From Galeopsis tetrahit (taxonomy: Eukaryota > Streptophyta > Magnoliopsida > Lamiales > Lamiaceae): a stretch of DNA of 64,000 nucleotides. The translations under genes and the position numbers were made by a program. Of this stretch, positions 33,594 through 44,313 are shown piece by piece. The notes under the pieces were generated by a model, which worked only from the letters and a program-made list of their open reading frames with translations, ran no database searches and was not told the DNA's origin. The DNA lies in NCBI GenBank assembly GCA_963675135.1, contig OY776125.1:44856513-44920512 (forward strand), given 5' to 3'. Position 1 is the first letter of the stretch. Every line of letters starts with the position of its first letter.

Positions 33594-34509
33594 CACTACT
33601 ACACATTTGACTTTGGAGAGCTTTAAAAAAGGGTCTTGGAGAGCTTTTAAACGAGCTCTCCAAGTGGGAGCTGTGCAAGTGAAATTGCACTTGGAGAGCT
33701 CTTTTTAAAAGCTATGCAAGAGAGGTCTTAGACAGCGGTTTTGAACAGCTGTCCAAGTAAAGTCACTTGGACAGCGGTTCATAACCGCTGTCTATGTGTA
33801 TTTTTTTTTTTTGTTTTTTGACTTGGACAGCGGTTCATAACCGCTGTCTAAGTGAATTTTTTTTTAAAAATGCATGGGCTTGGACAGAGGTTATAAACCG
33901 CTGTCTAAGTCAATTTTTTTTTTAAATAATTATTTTATATTTTAAAAATCAATTTTATACAAAACCAAATTTATTTATATACCAATAAATAAATTTTATA
34001 TTTTAAAAATCCATTTTATACAAATCCATTTTATACACGTTAAATACCAAAAAATTAAATAAATAAACGTACACTAACATACGTTCAATATACATATCAA
34101 ACTACACCTCAATTTCCAAGTCAAACTAAGATTACTATCACTTAGGGCGTTACTGCAGTATTTTATACTACTGTCATCCAATAGTATATAACTCCCTTTT
34201 ATTCAGTATAGGAAAACAAATGTACAGGGGAGTGCCTGAGAATACAGAAGAAACAAAATTTTGGGATCAAATAGCATATATGCTACATCATTCCAGCAAA
34301 AGAACACCAAAGAAAATACAACAAATCTCAAAACTTGGCTACATAATAATCTTATAAGTCAAGTGAGTTCAAAGGACGCTGTAACCATATATTGATGCTT
34401 CATATATATATATGTCCATTTTTTTTCTTCTATTTCTTCAAAACGCACGTACAGTAGATACATATATATATATATATAAAAGAGTATAGTAGATACACAC
34501 ATATATATA

Positions 34510-34850
34510 TAATTTTGATTCAGCTCAACTGAATCTTCCCTTTGGTAATCATCATTGAAAACTCATAATCGGATTTTCAGATTACTGTTGGATCAAAAAT
34601 CCAAATGAATTTAGAAACACAGAAATCCAAAAGTTATTTTACCCTCAAAAAGAGTTCAAAATCAACATCGATGTCCAAATCCTGATACGACTCCTGAAGA
34701 AACACAGCTCTCTCTTGGTCGGACAGATTCTCTCCGACGTGCTTGAGCCTGGACATTTTCTCCGGCAGCTCGGAGAGCTTTAAACCAGCGGCGCTCTCCC
34801 TCCTCATCGCCACGAACTGCAAGCACCGCATCGTAATTATGAAATGTTGA
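34510..34850 (-). repeat. Displaced fimbrin exon 2 duplicate
   Basis: The exon (34816-34643, FVAMRRESAAGLKLSELPEK ... DFELFLR) and its flank repeat the sequence at 36905-37080, but the latter lacks about 180 bp of exon 2. The complete copy now sits after exon 6, so the captured gene was rearranged. Confidence 0.85.
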
Positions 34851-37214
34851 TAAATAAAGACAATGTTCTCATAGTTTTAGTAGGAATCACATCTTGTTCA
34901 ATTGAAATCACATGCAATTACCTTACTGTCACCAACCAGCTCCACTAATTGTGGTGTTTTCCTTAAGTTGAGATCTGCCAACAATTGTATCTAGAACAAC
35001 ATATGAACTTGGAAGTCAAATTCTGGCATATAGCATATAATGAATGATCATTGCTAATATTGTCGGCTATATATGAAATAGATCCTTACCTTGATAATTT
35101 GAGATATGACTCCAAGAACAAGGTGTCTCTGAAAATCAGACACAAAACAAGAAGTGTGAGCCTTTGATTCCACTGAAATTAAATATTTACTGGTAGAACT
35201 ATTTACTGTAGAACTTAAGAAGCTTAACCACCACACAGATGGTTTCTTTAAAATCAGTTTTAGGGGGAAGGGTGTGTGAGTATGAAATGAATTCACCTGG
35301 AAACGAATTTAACAGCCTAACTAACTAACTAACTAACGAGATATAACAAAGTGAACAGAGTAATGAGTAAACCAAAGTGAAGTCCTGAATTCTAAGCAGA
35401 CGAGAACATGAATAAGATATTGAGCAAACTATTTCAGCAACAGTTCTAAAAAATTGTACAGAGCAGTAATGTAGAGCTACATATTTTTCAAACAGTGAGA
35501 TCCCTAAGAATCGGAAAGGAGAACGAAAGGGTGGGAAAGGAAAAATATTTCCAAACTCTAACAAAGTGACACTTTGTCATTGCTCATAATTGAGCTTGGG
35601 ACATTATTATTAATTGTTCTTTATTGGAAAGTAAGATGAATGAGAATCACAATTTGAAGAGCATCAACTGTAGAATAAGTACAGGAACATTTCAAAGCAA
35701 ATTCTAGTTCTTGAAATTTTTAAAGCAAAAAAAGCATAGAACTTTAAAGTTATCTAAGGTTAAAAAAATGTCAGAATGATCAATTACACTAATAAAATGA
35801 ATCAGGCATGCATACCCTTCCTTCAATAAAGTCTTGAGTCCCTATATTGACAACAGTACATCCAATTGCCTTGGCAGAGTTAAGGCATAGGGTATGGTTC
35901 TCATTCCTCTCCCACGGATTGAGTACTCTCTTTGTATTTATTGCTCGCTCATCAATTGTGCCAGGTACTGCAACATTTATAAGCTTACTGCATGCAAGAG
36001 CAACATTTTTTGCTATTAAGTATTTCAAGCAATGTTCAGCAGATATATGAAAATGAGGAAATCGACAAAATAATCTTCACCAAATAAGAACTCCATCCTT
36101 GACAGTCTCAAAGAGATCATTTGTTGCTGGATCAATAGGAAGACATTTTTTCAAGAATTCATCTTCGGCCAGATAGTTATTGATGTGTGCAACATATGAT
36201 GCCTTCTCAGACTCGCTTATTGTATGAAGCAATGTGGAAGCAGGGGATTTAAGAAATGCAGATGCATTTTTGGCACCGCTTCCCCTCCTTCCGGTGGCAA
36301 GAGCTTGAAATTGCAGATAGACCTATATATATCAACATCAAGAAGCAATTTGTATTAGCTATAAAAGCAGAAGAAAATATAAGAGCTAAAGACAACTGAT
36401 CAAACAAATAGAACGTGGAAAAATTATTCCAGCAAAGCACTTCATTACATTGAGGACCTTACACGTATTAGATAAAGATAAAAATCTGTCTCATTACATC
36501 CCAGAAATACAAGAATTTCGAGGAAAATCTCTCTTCTAATGTAAAATCAGGTCCCTAATCCTGAAACCAAAACTCAGGGGAGGAGATGCTACTCCTTTTT
36601 GGTCGCTATAATGAGAAAATGAACACAGCAATAAAGTAGAACATGAAAACATAGCATCTGATTAGGAGCTTCTCTTATCCACAAAATAAGAGGTCATGCA
36701 AAATTATCAAAGATTCCAGCTCATTAACCTCTGAGAACCTTATATAGTTGATCGATACAGTTAATAGAGAGAAGTAATGTTAACAGAAAAAACTTCAGTC
36801 CTGGTGTAAATATCTCAGCAGTGAAGATGACAATATCCAGAAAACTCCACAAATTGACAACAATATGGATTTAATTTAAATCTTATGATCCTTAACTTTT
36901 TTTACAAAACAGATAAAGTATTTTGATTCAGCTCAACTGAATCTTCACTTTGGCAATCTTCATCGAAAACTCAGAATCGGATTTTCAGATAACTGTTGGA
37001 TCAAAAATCCAAATGAAAACCAGCGGCGCTCTCCCTCCTCATCGCCACGAACTGCAAGCACTGCACCTTAATTATGAGAACCGAAAATGAAAACATCGAA
37101 TCCAAGCATAAAAAAATAAAAACTCACAGAGGATTTCAAGGTGCGGAGCTCAACTTGAGTGAACTGGTTCTGGAGCCATGGATCCGAAACAAAGACCCCA
37201 GCGTAGGCAGCCAT
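34643..37214 (-). pseudogene. Captured 5' part of a fimbrin (actin-bundling) gene
   Basis: Minus-strand exons with GT/AG borders: exon 1 at 37214-37128 (MAAYAGVFVSDPWLQNQFTQ); exon 2 remnant near 37051-37019 (FVAMRRESAAG, rest deleted); exon 3 at 36323-36081 (TLLHTISESEKASYVAHINN); exon 4 at 35987-35816 (KLINVAVPGTIDERAINTKR); exon 5 at 35128-35090 (RHLVLGVISQIIK); exon 6 at 34990-34922 (IQLLADLNLRKTPQLVELVG). This covers the EF-hand-like head and most of the first calponin-homology domain of plant fimbrin. Exon 3 has one extra T near 36301 that shifts the frame. The later CH domains are absent, so no functional fimbrin can be made. A complete exon 2 copy lies out of order at 34816-34643. Introns are kept, so capture was from DNA. 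Confidence 0.9.
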
Positions 37215-37542
37215 GAAATGTGGAATGGCGAAGAGAGAGAGAGAGATTGAAGAGAAATGTAGAGAAGCTAAAGGTATTTGTGTGAGGAGCAGTGTATTTG
37301 TGTGAGGAGCAGACACTGGGGACGAAAAGAAAGCTGGCAGTGGGTGAGTTTTTTCAAATTTGAGAATTCAAATAATGACGCTAATGTCCCTCTTCTGTAT
37401 GCATCATGGATTTTTTAATATAAAAAAAAAAAACAAGTTATCGGAAATCGAAAACTGCCAAGTGCCAAGATTTCAGGAAAAAATATCTATCCATCTCACC
37501 AGTTACCATACCTGCATAATTGCAAATGAATTTATTAGAGGA

Positions 37543-37747
37543 GAGGAGGTCGACGGCGACGGCTGGAGAGGAGGTCGCGATCGACGGCGCGAGGAGGGAG
37601 AAGGAGGGAGGCGACGGAGACGGCGCGAGGAGGGAGAGGGGAGGCGACGGCGCGAGGAGGGAGAGGGAAGGCGACGGCGCGACGAGAGAGAGGGAGGTAG
37701 GCGACGGCGACAGCGCGAGGAAGGAGGCGACGGACGGCGACGGCGGA
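37543..37747. repeat. GC-rich CGACGGCG/GAGGAGGGA minisatellite
   Basis: About 200 bp of GGCGACGGCGCGAGGAGGGA-like units, strikingly GC- and purine-rich for this window. Long ORFs in several frames here reflect the repeat, not genes. Confidence 0.8.
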
Positions 37748-38599
37748 TTTGGAATTCACACTCTATTTTTTTTTTTTTGAATTTTAGGTTACGCGTTTGT
37801 TTGTGGGATCGATTTGGGGGAGAACAATTAAACTTCAATATTAATTAATTCGCCTGGTGATAAATGGGGGATTGAATTAATTATAGTTTGACCAGAGAAA
37901 CTCACTTGGAGAGCGGTTCAAAATCGCTGTGTAATGGTGGCTTGCAATGCGGTTCTCAACCGCTGTCCAAGTGTTTCACTTGGACCGCGGTTCTGAACCA
38001 GCTGTCTATGTTAATTTTTTATTTTTTTTTATAAAACCGCTCTCCAAGTGCTAAATTGGAGAGCTTTTCGAAAAAAGAGCTCTTCAAGTGCTATCTTGGA
38101 GAGCTTTTCGAAACAAGAGCTCTCCAAGTGCAGCTCTCCAAAGTCAAATGTGTAGTAGTGGTCCTTTTTTTCTCCAAAAATCAAATTAATTGAATTATGT
38201 GAGAAGAAATGGAGATATGCTTTATCTATTTAATGAAAGTGGAGTGATTTACCTTAAATCAGACGCCTATGTCAATTTCTCACCGCCAAAAGATCAAATC
38301 GAAGGGAAAAAATTACACTAGTCCAACTCAAAAGGGTTAATCGGCAACCTGCGATTGATTGGAAGGAATTAAGAGATTTTGTAATCCAATTTTCACCTTA
38401 ATTTCAGACTTAGAGCAGCGGGATTCAGAATTGGGGGTGGGTGGGGAAGAAGCAATTTTCTTTTTGGCGCCTATTAATTTAATTTGGCGCTAATAAAGTA
38501 ATAATCCTAATTTAATTGTGACGGAGAAGGACAATGTTAAATCACTGTTTACCTTTGGAGGAGTTAACGCTCCATTTTACCCAAGTTGGGCTATCTCAC

Positions 38600-38760
38600 C
38601 GGTACAGTAATGCGGAATGATGTTGTGAATGACTCATTTGCCCTTCCTGTATTTAAAGTCCAAAATTGTGCTCTTTTCTCATTTGCCCTAATTTCATTAT
38701 CACAGCTACGCAGTCCCCTGTTTTCTCCATTTGAGGCGACTCGAAGGTATGAATTGTTTT
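38600..38760 (+). promoter_or_regulatory. Promoter/5'-exon-like segment facing right in CACTA 2
   Basis: GTATTTAAAG near 38650 could be a TATA box. It is followed by about 90 bp of pyrimidine-rich leader-like sequence and a donor-like CGAAG/GTATGA near 38745. No coding exons follow before the Tourist-type element. It may be the remnant of a second CACTA gene; weak evidence. Confidence 0.3.
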
Positions 38761-39073
38761 GTTCTTCATGTTTTCTTCTTCGTCATTTTCTTCAACACAA
38801 TATCAACTACTGACGATTCCCTGCGATTTTCATTACTGACTATTCTTCGCGATCCGTCCTTGTTTTCTCCGCTTGACGCTTATTCTCCTTTTCTTTTTCT
38901 TCGGTTTGGGCTACTGGTGTTGGGTTGTTGATGCCTTTTTCCACTAGGTTTCATTTTTTTCTCTGTAAACTTCATTTTATTTTCCTTTCTTTCCTTTAAT
39001 TATTGTGTCGGCCAGTTTACACGATAATTGTAGATGCAATTGATAATGGTATTAAAAGTTTAAGAGTTTCTAA

Positions 39074-39752
39074 GGGCATGTTTGTTTCAGACTCACCCAC
39101 ATGGGACGTTACGTAGCATCCAGAATAACTATTCTATCGTTATTTCATGTCCGAATTTCCCCATTCAACTACATACACCCTTAAAAAAAGCCTATACATC
39201 CTATTATTACATCTCATTCAACTACTCGTACACAATTTGATTTGACATAAAATTACATTTCATCCCTTAAAATCCCGAAATAAACACACACCATTACTAT
39301 TTATCAGGATTTCTCTATATTTCCCCGTCATACGTAATCCCAAAACAACTATTGTCGTTAAGTGGCAGTGGGTTTGTGTATTTAAGTTTAGGTCGGTCGA
39401 ATTAACTATCGTTTTAATCATTCAACTACCAATTTTCAACATTATCTCTGATCTGACTTTCATCAAAAACCATTTGCTTTTGTAGATAGTATTGTATTTG
39501 GATCCTTCGTATTTGCGAAATGAAAGAAGACAAACAAATGAAACTTGGAAGAAAGAAGTTTAATTTTATAACAGAGGATAATTTGGACATTTTGACATGA
39601 ATAGTACCTTCACATAACTTAATTTGACACGATACATGAAAAAAAAATATAGCTACCAAACAAATGATTATTAAACAAAACATAGATTAAAATCAACCAG
39701 TTAACTAACTAGGCTAAACATACGATAGGAAACTGGGCCACCAAACAAGGCC
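39074..39752. mobile_element. Tourist/PIF-Harbinger-type element (679 bp)
   Basis: The left end GGGCATGTTTGTTT and the right end, reverse-complemented, GGCCTTGTTTGG are flanked by TAA on both sides (39071-39073 and 39753-39755). The ends are similar in style to the MITE at 9077-9790. No transposase ORF. Confidence 0.7.
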
Positions 39753-39959
39753 TAAAGATCTCCCAGAAAAGGCGTGTTAAAATGCAGTAGAGGGTTAAGA
39801 AGGTACAATGACATTTTTGGCATTCGAGGTTGCAATCTATATGGTACAATAGAGTCCTTCAAACAAGACATTACCAAATTTCTATGTTTTAAGCTCCAAT
39901 TTATTTTATCAAAATTTAAAATCTTAAAAATATAGTGAAATTACATATATAATATTTTC

Positions 39960-40670
39960 ATGAAATATGATAATAGTATATATCGATTTGTTTTTATTAA
40001 TAGTGACAACAAAAAAATTGTCACATAGAGAAATATTTTTGTGACTAAATTCAAATTCGTCACATTTGTATAACAAGTGATGACTAAATTCATGTGTTGC
40101 AAAAAAATTCATTATATAATTTATGACTCATCTTTGTGAAAAATGACAAATGATTAACAATCGTCACTATATATATGTATTGGTGACGAAAAAAAATGTT
40201 ACTAATTAATCTGACCAAATAGTGATGAAACATAAATTCGTCATGAAAATAAAATATTATATGACGAATATGATTGTCACTGATTACAATGAATATCGTC
40301 CCCGAATAATATTGTGACGAAATAATTATGTCACTAATTATTTTGATTAATTAATGACAAAACATAGCATCGTCATGAAAAAAATATTTTTCATGACCTT
40401 GAATATCGTCGCCAATTATTATGGATGTTGTCACCAAAGTTTTTTGTGACGAATTTTTTATTGTCGTCATGATATTTTCAAATTGGTGACGACAAAAGTT
40501 ATTTTTAGTGACAAAATAAAAATTTGTTACGAATAAAATTAGTATTAGCGACAAAATTTTATTTTGTCACGAATTCTACCTGTTAAGTGACGAAAATTAA
40601 TTTTGTCACCTTTAAATGACAAATTGTGAAGAATTTTGTGTCGTCACGAAAAAAATCGTCATATAAAGTA
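39960..40670. repeat. Right subterminal repeats of CACTA 2
   Basis: The same GTGACGAA/TTCGTCAC motif class as at the left end, dense up to the right terminus. No genes. Confidence 0.75.
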
Positions 40671-40688
40671 TGATTTCCTGTAGTGTCT

Positions 40689-41661
40689 TGTCCATGTGAT
40701 CCTCTGCTGTTTTACGTCTATATCTTTCCATGGCCTCAACCATTCGAACTAGAACGATGTCCACTCGTCGAAGCCACCAATTGTGTCTTACGTTGAGTTT
40801 TCCGTGTCGCTGTTAACCAACACCATGTTGCCACCCATTGGTCTTATGTTCAATCTGCTATTGCATTCCCCCTGAATTTCCATTCCATGTTCCTCCCATG
40901 TGAACCGTTTTTTCAAGAACCCTGTGAAGCATTGCTCCGCCCACGATCTCTCCACTTCTGTCGTCTGGAATTGTACCACATTCTCTGTGCTTGTCCTTAT
41001 GACTGCTTGAGCTTCATTTGTCTTATCTGCCCTTTCCAACACCGCATCCACATATCGGACGCTCTCTTTCACCGCCCCTGAGTTTACACGGAATGTGTGG
41101 CCCCCGAACGCTTTCTTCGGCATCACTGGAGTGTCGTTGTTGCTCTCCCTACCCCTCCTTCTCTTGAATTTTGATATGTAGACTCTTAATTTATAACTTC
41201 CAATCCACATATTATTCAAGTCCTCCAATAGCTGTTCTTCGCACATAGATTTAGGGTATCTTACGAAGCCGAAGGGTCTACCGAGTTTATCCTCCTTATT
41301 AGGGCAGAAGATGTCCTTCACCCTACCAACCGCCTTGAAGGTGTTACATAGTGTCTCCCATCTGAATTTCCTTGGGAAGTTTGTGAAGAAGAAGGCTGTC
41401 GTGTCTTCCTCCCACGACAACGCGTCGTTCCTATTTGGGGTTTGGATACCATTCCTATATCTAACAGCCTCTCGGCCTTCTTCTTCTCTACCATATATCC
41501 TTTGTCTCTGGGGTGGGTTCAACCTAATGGGTGTGTGTGTGGATTGCCTCACCGATTGTCTCTCGGAAGTTTGGATGCCATTTCTGGACTCTACCCATTT
41601 TCTCCGCCTCACCTCTCTCCACTCGCCGCTCTCTCTCTTGCTCTCCATAAAATATGGATTT
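40689..41661 (-). pseudogene. LINE ORF1, N-terminal part with RRM-like domain
   Basis: ORF 40788-41648 (286 aa) starts MESKRESGEWREVRRRKW and has an RRM-like fold (FFFTNFPRKFRWETL, GFVRYPK, LRVYISKFKR), as in plant L1 ORF1 RNA-binding proteins. A stop ends the frame shortly before the CACTA junction. After the junction the ORF1 tail continues at 23542. The start lies 13 bp inside the LINE 5' end. Confidence 0.85.
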
Positions 41662-41678
41662 AGATTGTTTAAATTAAT
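41662..41678. repeat. LINE target-site duplication, 5'-side copy
   Basis: The 17-bp match to 12126-12142 directly abuts the LINE 5' end. Confidence 0.9.
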
Positions 41679-41946
41679 AATTTATTAAATAACGTAGATC
41701 AAATTTCTTATCTTTTAATTGTGCAAATTAATAATTTTTTAAAAGACAAACACCATCTATAAAGATGCAAAATAAATTATTTTTAATGAGGATTTTTAAT
41801 TGTGTAAAATAAAATTATAATTTCTTATCTTGGGTGCATGCAAATAACACTCATTTCATTTTTTTATATTTTATTGATTGAAATTATAATGTTGAACAAC
41901 GTTCGGCCCCCTCATCCCCAATTCTGAATCCGTCCCTGTCATCATG

Positions 41947-42340
41947 TTTTTAGTTAATAAATTAAATTACATATAACATAAATTAATAATATAATTAAAT
42001 TATCATAACATTATATTTCTAAGTAAATTATATAATTAATACTATTTAGTTAATAATATTAATTAACCATTAACCTAATTAACAATATCTAATAATATAT
42101 ATACAAGTACGGAACCAGAAATTTAGCTTGAGGGGCCTAACATGTAAAATTTAACGTTAAAGTATTTACTAAGTATATCAATTTTATAGTTAAATATCTC
42201 AAAATACATAAATATATATAAATATTAACAATATTACTAATTAAGTTGTTAAATAAAAAAACCCTAAAATTCTCAAACTCTAAAATTTATAATTGTCAGA
42301 AATTAAAAATAAATAAATAATAATTAATATAAAAACTACT
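41947..42340. other. AT-rich gap with hAT-like end
   Basis: Mostly A and T. Around 42107 the sequence TACGGAACCAG...GAGGGGCC resembles the terminal region of the hAT family seen at 9086 and 11984, but no partner was found. No genes. Confidence 0.45.
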
Positions 42341-42342
42341 CC

Positions 42343-42600
42343 CTCCGACCCTTACTTAAGAATTCATAACTTTTGGGAGGGCATTAAAGACTTTTAATTT
42401 TATGAATAGTAAAAATGATTTCAGTGTGCATAAAGTGATGATATTTGATGTAATATTGAAATGTTTTGAAGAAATAGTTAAAATACACTTTTTCTTGTTA
42501 TAAAGTTTCGCGCCCATTTCTTGATATAATACAACGGCTACTTTCCTTATATAATACAACGGCTACTTTCCTTATATAATACAACGGCTAATGGCTAACC
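42343..42600. repeat. Stowaway-like end and 25-bp triplication
   Basis: CTCCCTCCGACCC at 42343 looks like a Stowaway terminus without a recognisable partner. At 42524-42590 a 25-bp unit containing ATATAATACAACGGCTA is present three times in tandem. Confidence 0.6.
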
Positions 42601-42669
42601 TATTACTAACGAGGTTCGTTGTAATTAACTAAAAATGAGAGAGCCTTATATATTCATTCTTGCTCGCAG

Positions 42670-44313
42670 ATTGTAGTTCGTGAGGTTTGGGACTCCAACG
42701 TCGTACAACAACTCAAACTTATTCAGCAATGTCTACATCAATTCCTCTTTGCCTCCTTCGATACCGAATTTCCAGGTTCTATCTTCACTACTCGTACACC
42801 TTTCTCTAAACTTTCACCTACACAACTCTACCGATTGATGAGAAAGAACGTTAACTCACTCAAACTCATCCAACTCGGCATCACCCATTCCGACATCCAC
42901 GGAAACCTCCCAACCTTCGGCACCTAGTTCCAGTACGTATGGCAATTTAACTTCCAGGGTTTCAATCCCGACCGAGATCTCCACGAACCAGGAACAAATT
43001 ACCTTCCTCAAGAATCACGGTTTCAATTTTGACAAGAAGGAGGCTATTGGCATTAATCCTCGATTTTTGCACTGAAGTTCCATGAATATGGATTGGGCCG
43101 CTTGAGATGGATCATTTTTTATGGTGTGATTGTTATCTCATAATCTCATAGTCAGCTGATGTAGTCAACTGATAGGATCAGATAAGATGACTTAGGCCGA
43201 AATCAGATGAGTTGGAGTCTTCAATCAGCTGAGGAGGTGATGCTTAGAGTTCAACACAATTGGTCAGATCAGCAGAGTATATCAACACAGTACTTCAGCA
43301 GAGTATATCAGCACAGTACATGAGCACAGTACTTCAGTAGAGTACTTCAACACAGTAGAAGTCTATCAGCAGAGTCAGCTTTTGATCACAAAACAAAAGA
43401 GTTGGGTATCAGAAGAGTAAGTAGTCTTATGATATTTATGGACAAGTCTTCTGATATGAAAGTTAGTTAGTTTAACTAACTGTATTATAGTTACATACAA
43501 CTACTTGAGGGCATAACTACCATTTCAGTTGGGCAAAAACAGAGCACATGGGTTGTTACAAGCGGTTGCAAACGGTTGCTAACTACTGAAACGGTTCCTA
43601 ACAGCAGCAACTACCTTTGATCTTTATATACTCTTGTATGTGTACATTATAAAGGTTGAGATTTTGGATTTTGGATGCAAGTACGATTGTGAACTTTGAG
43701 TTGTGTTAGTTCACGAGTGAAGCGAGGAAATATCCTATTCCGAGTGAATGAGTGTGTAAACATTCTTGATCAATCAAAAAGTACTCGTCTGGTCCAGTGG
43801 ATGTAGATCACATTGATCGAACCACTTAAATTCTTTGTGTGATGTTTGTCTCGTTGATTACTTTTTGAATTACTATCTTAGCTGGTTATTTCTTATATCT
43901 TCAAGTGTTCTACTTGGTTGGAGACGTCTAATCGACTGGAATTCTTGACAGATGGTATATATGACTATGGCTACTTGATCAGGATTCTGACCGGCAGGCG
44001 ATTTCCCTACAATTACGAGGAGTTCACGATGGTAAAGGAGAATATTTTTGGAATGATTTCTTACGATACTAGACATATGGCTAAAGAGTTGGGACTCTAC
44101 GGGGGCCTAGAGAAGATTTCTAAGAGTTTGAATGTGGAAAGGGCAGCCGGGAAGGGTCATCAAGCGGGTTCGGATAGCTTGCTAACGATGCACCTATTCT
44201 TACAATTAACTAAGTTGATCCCTGCCCCCAACGTAGTTGTAAACAAGTTTAACTCGTGTTGTAATGTTGTCATAATTCCCCAATATAACGACGCTATCCC
44301 AGTCTTGCATTGA
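42670..44313 (+). pseudogene. CAF1-type deadenylase pseudogene split by a solo LTR
   Basis: The plus strand encodes a CCR4-associated factor 1 domain (3'-5' poly(A) exonuclease of the CCR4-NOT complex). Visible blocks: IVVREVWDSN, FASFDTEFPG (first catalytic Asp/Glu), LIQLGITHSDIHGNLPTFGT, VWQFNFQGFNPDRDL, FLKNHGFNFDKK, RWIIFYG; then after the solo LTR, IYDYGYLIRILTGRRFP, GLEKISKSLNVERAAG and HQAGSDSLLT (third exonuclease motif). The catalytic acids survive, but there is an in-frame TAG after NLPTFGT, frameshifts near 43000 and 43070, and an 826-bp insertion. Removing the LTR and one target copy joins FYG to IYDYGY in frame. Plant CAF1 genes are commonly intronless, so lack of introns does not prove a retrocopy. 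Confidence 0.9.
43125..43950 (+). repeat. Solo LTR of a Tork-type Copia element (826 bp)
   Basis: It begins TGTGATTG and ends TTGACA. The target duplication is TATGG on the left (43120-43124) and GATGG on the right (43951-43955), one mismatch. Interior segments match the reverse complement of the 808-bp LTRs at 12586 and 17566, for example the block TGGATGTAGATCAC and GAGACGTCTAATCG near the 3' end. No internal region is present, so it formed by LTR-LTR recombination. A TATATA box lies near 43626. Confidence 0.88.

Larger units (their letters stand above)
33594..38160. mobile_element. CACTA element 4 with captured fimbrin exons (4567 bp)
   Basis: The terminal inverted repeats are perfect over 29 bp and begin CACTACTACACATTTGAC. 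GTC is duplicated on both sides (33591-33593 and 38161-38163). Subterminal regions contain repeated GGAGAGCT, CTCTCCAAGTG and ACAGCGGTT motifs. The interior carries exons and introns of a fimbrin gene in reverse orientation and no transposase, so it is a gene-capturing non-autonomous element. Confidence 0.93.
23543..40685. mobile_element. Large CACTA element 2 (about 17.1 kb)
   Basis: The left end is CACTACAAGAAAT and the right end, reverse-complemented, CACTACAGGAAAT (12 of 13). TCT is duplicated on both sides (23540-23542 and 40686-40688). Both ends carry hundreds of bases of short subterminal motifs (GTGACRAA/TTYGTCAC). It inserted in LINE ORF1. It carries a TnpA-like gene near the left end and many nested insertions. 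I see no TnpD/Transposase_21-type gene, so it is probably not autonomous. Without the recognised nested elements (33594-38160, 29307-30769, 30822-31116, 39074-39752) it is about 10 kb. Confidence 0.92.
12143..41661 (-). mobile_element. L1-type LINE, interrupted by three transposons
   Basis: Minus-strand non-LTR element. The 3' end is an A-rich tail (seen as T-rich at 12143-12155). The 5' end is at 41661, only 13 bp before the ORF1 start, so it is probably 5'-truncated. Both ends are flanked by the 17-bp duplication AGATTGTTTAAATTAAT (12126-12142 and 41662-41678). Pieces lie at 40689-41661, 20200-23542, 18379-19016 and 12143-12585, about 5.4 kb in all. Insertions are the large CACTA, the small CACTA and a Tork Copia element, each with its own TSD. 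ORFs carry frameshifts and a deletion in the endonuclease, so it is inactive. Confidence 0.92.
11984..41938. mobile_element. hAT-type element split by the LINE
   Basis: The left end reads CATAGACGGAACCA. The right end, reverse-complemented, reads CAGGGACGGATTCA. The element is flanked by the exact 8-bp repeat TCATCATG (11976-11983 and 41939-41946). With the LINE insertion removed it is about 419 bp. The right-end region shares GGCCCC and GTCC(G)TC-CTG features with the hAT at 9086-9641, so the two look like one family. This places the hAT insertion before the LINE insertion. Confidence 0.75.

Noticed and set aside
34643..37214. Calling a functional fimbrin gene
   Set aside because: Exon 2 is deleted in place, exon 3 has a frameshift, later CH domains are missing, and the whole lies between CACTA ends.
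37360..37848. Arg/Glu/Gly-rich ORFs on both strands over the GC-rich minisatellite
   Set aside because: Overlapping open frames on both strands with pure repeat composition are by-products of the repeat, not proteins.
33594..38160. CRISPR-like spacing of the ACAGCGGTT and TCTCCAAGTG motifs near the CACTA 4 ends
   Set aside because: Plant nuclear DNA; irregular spacing in both orientations fits CACTA subterminal repeats.
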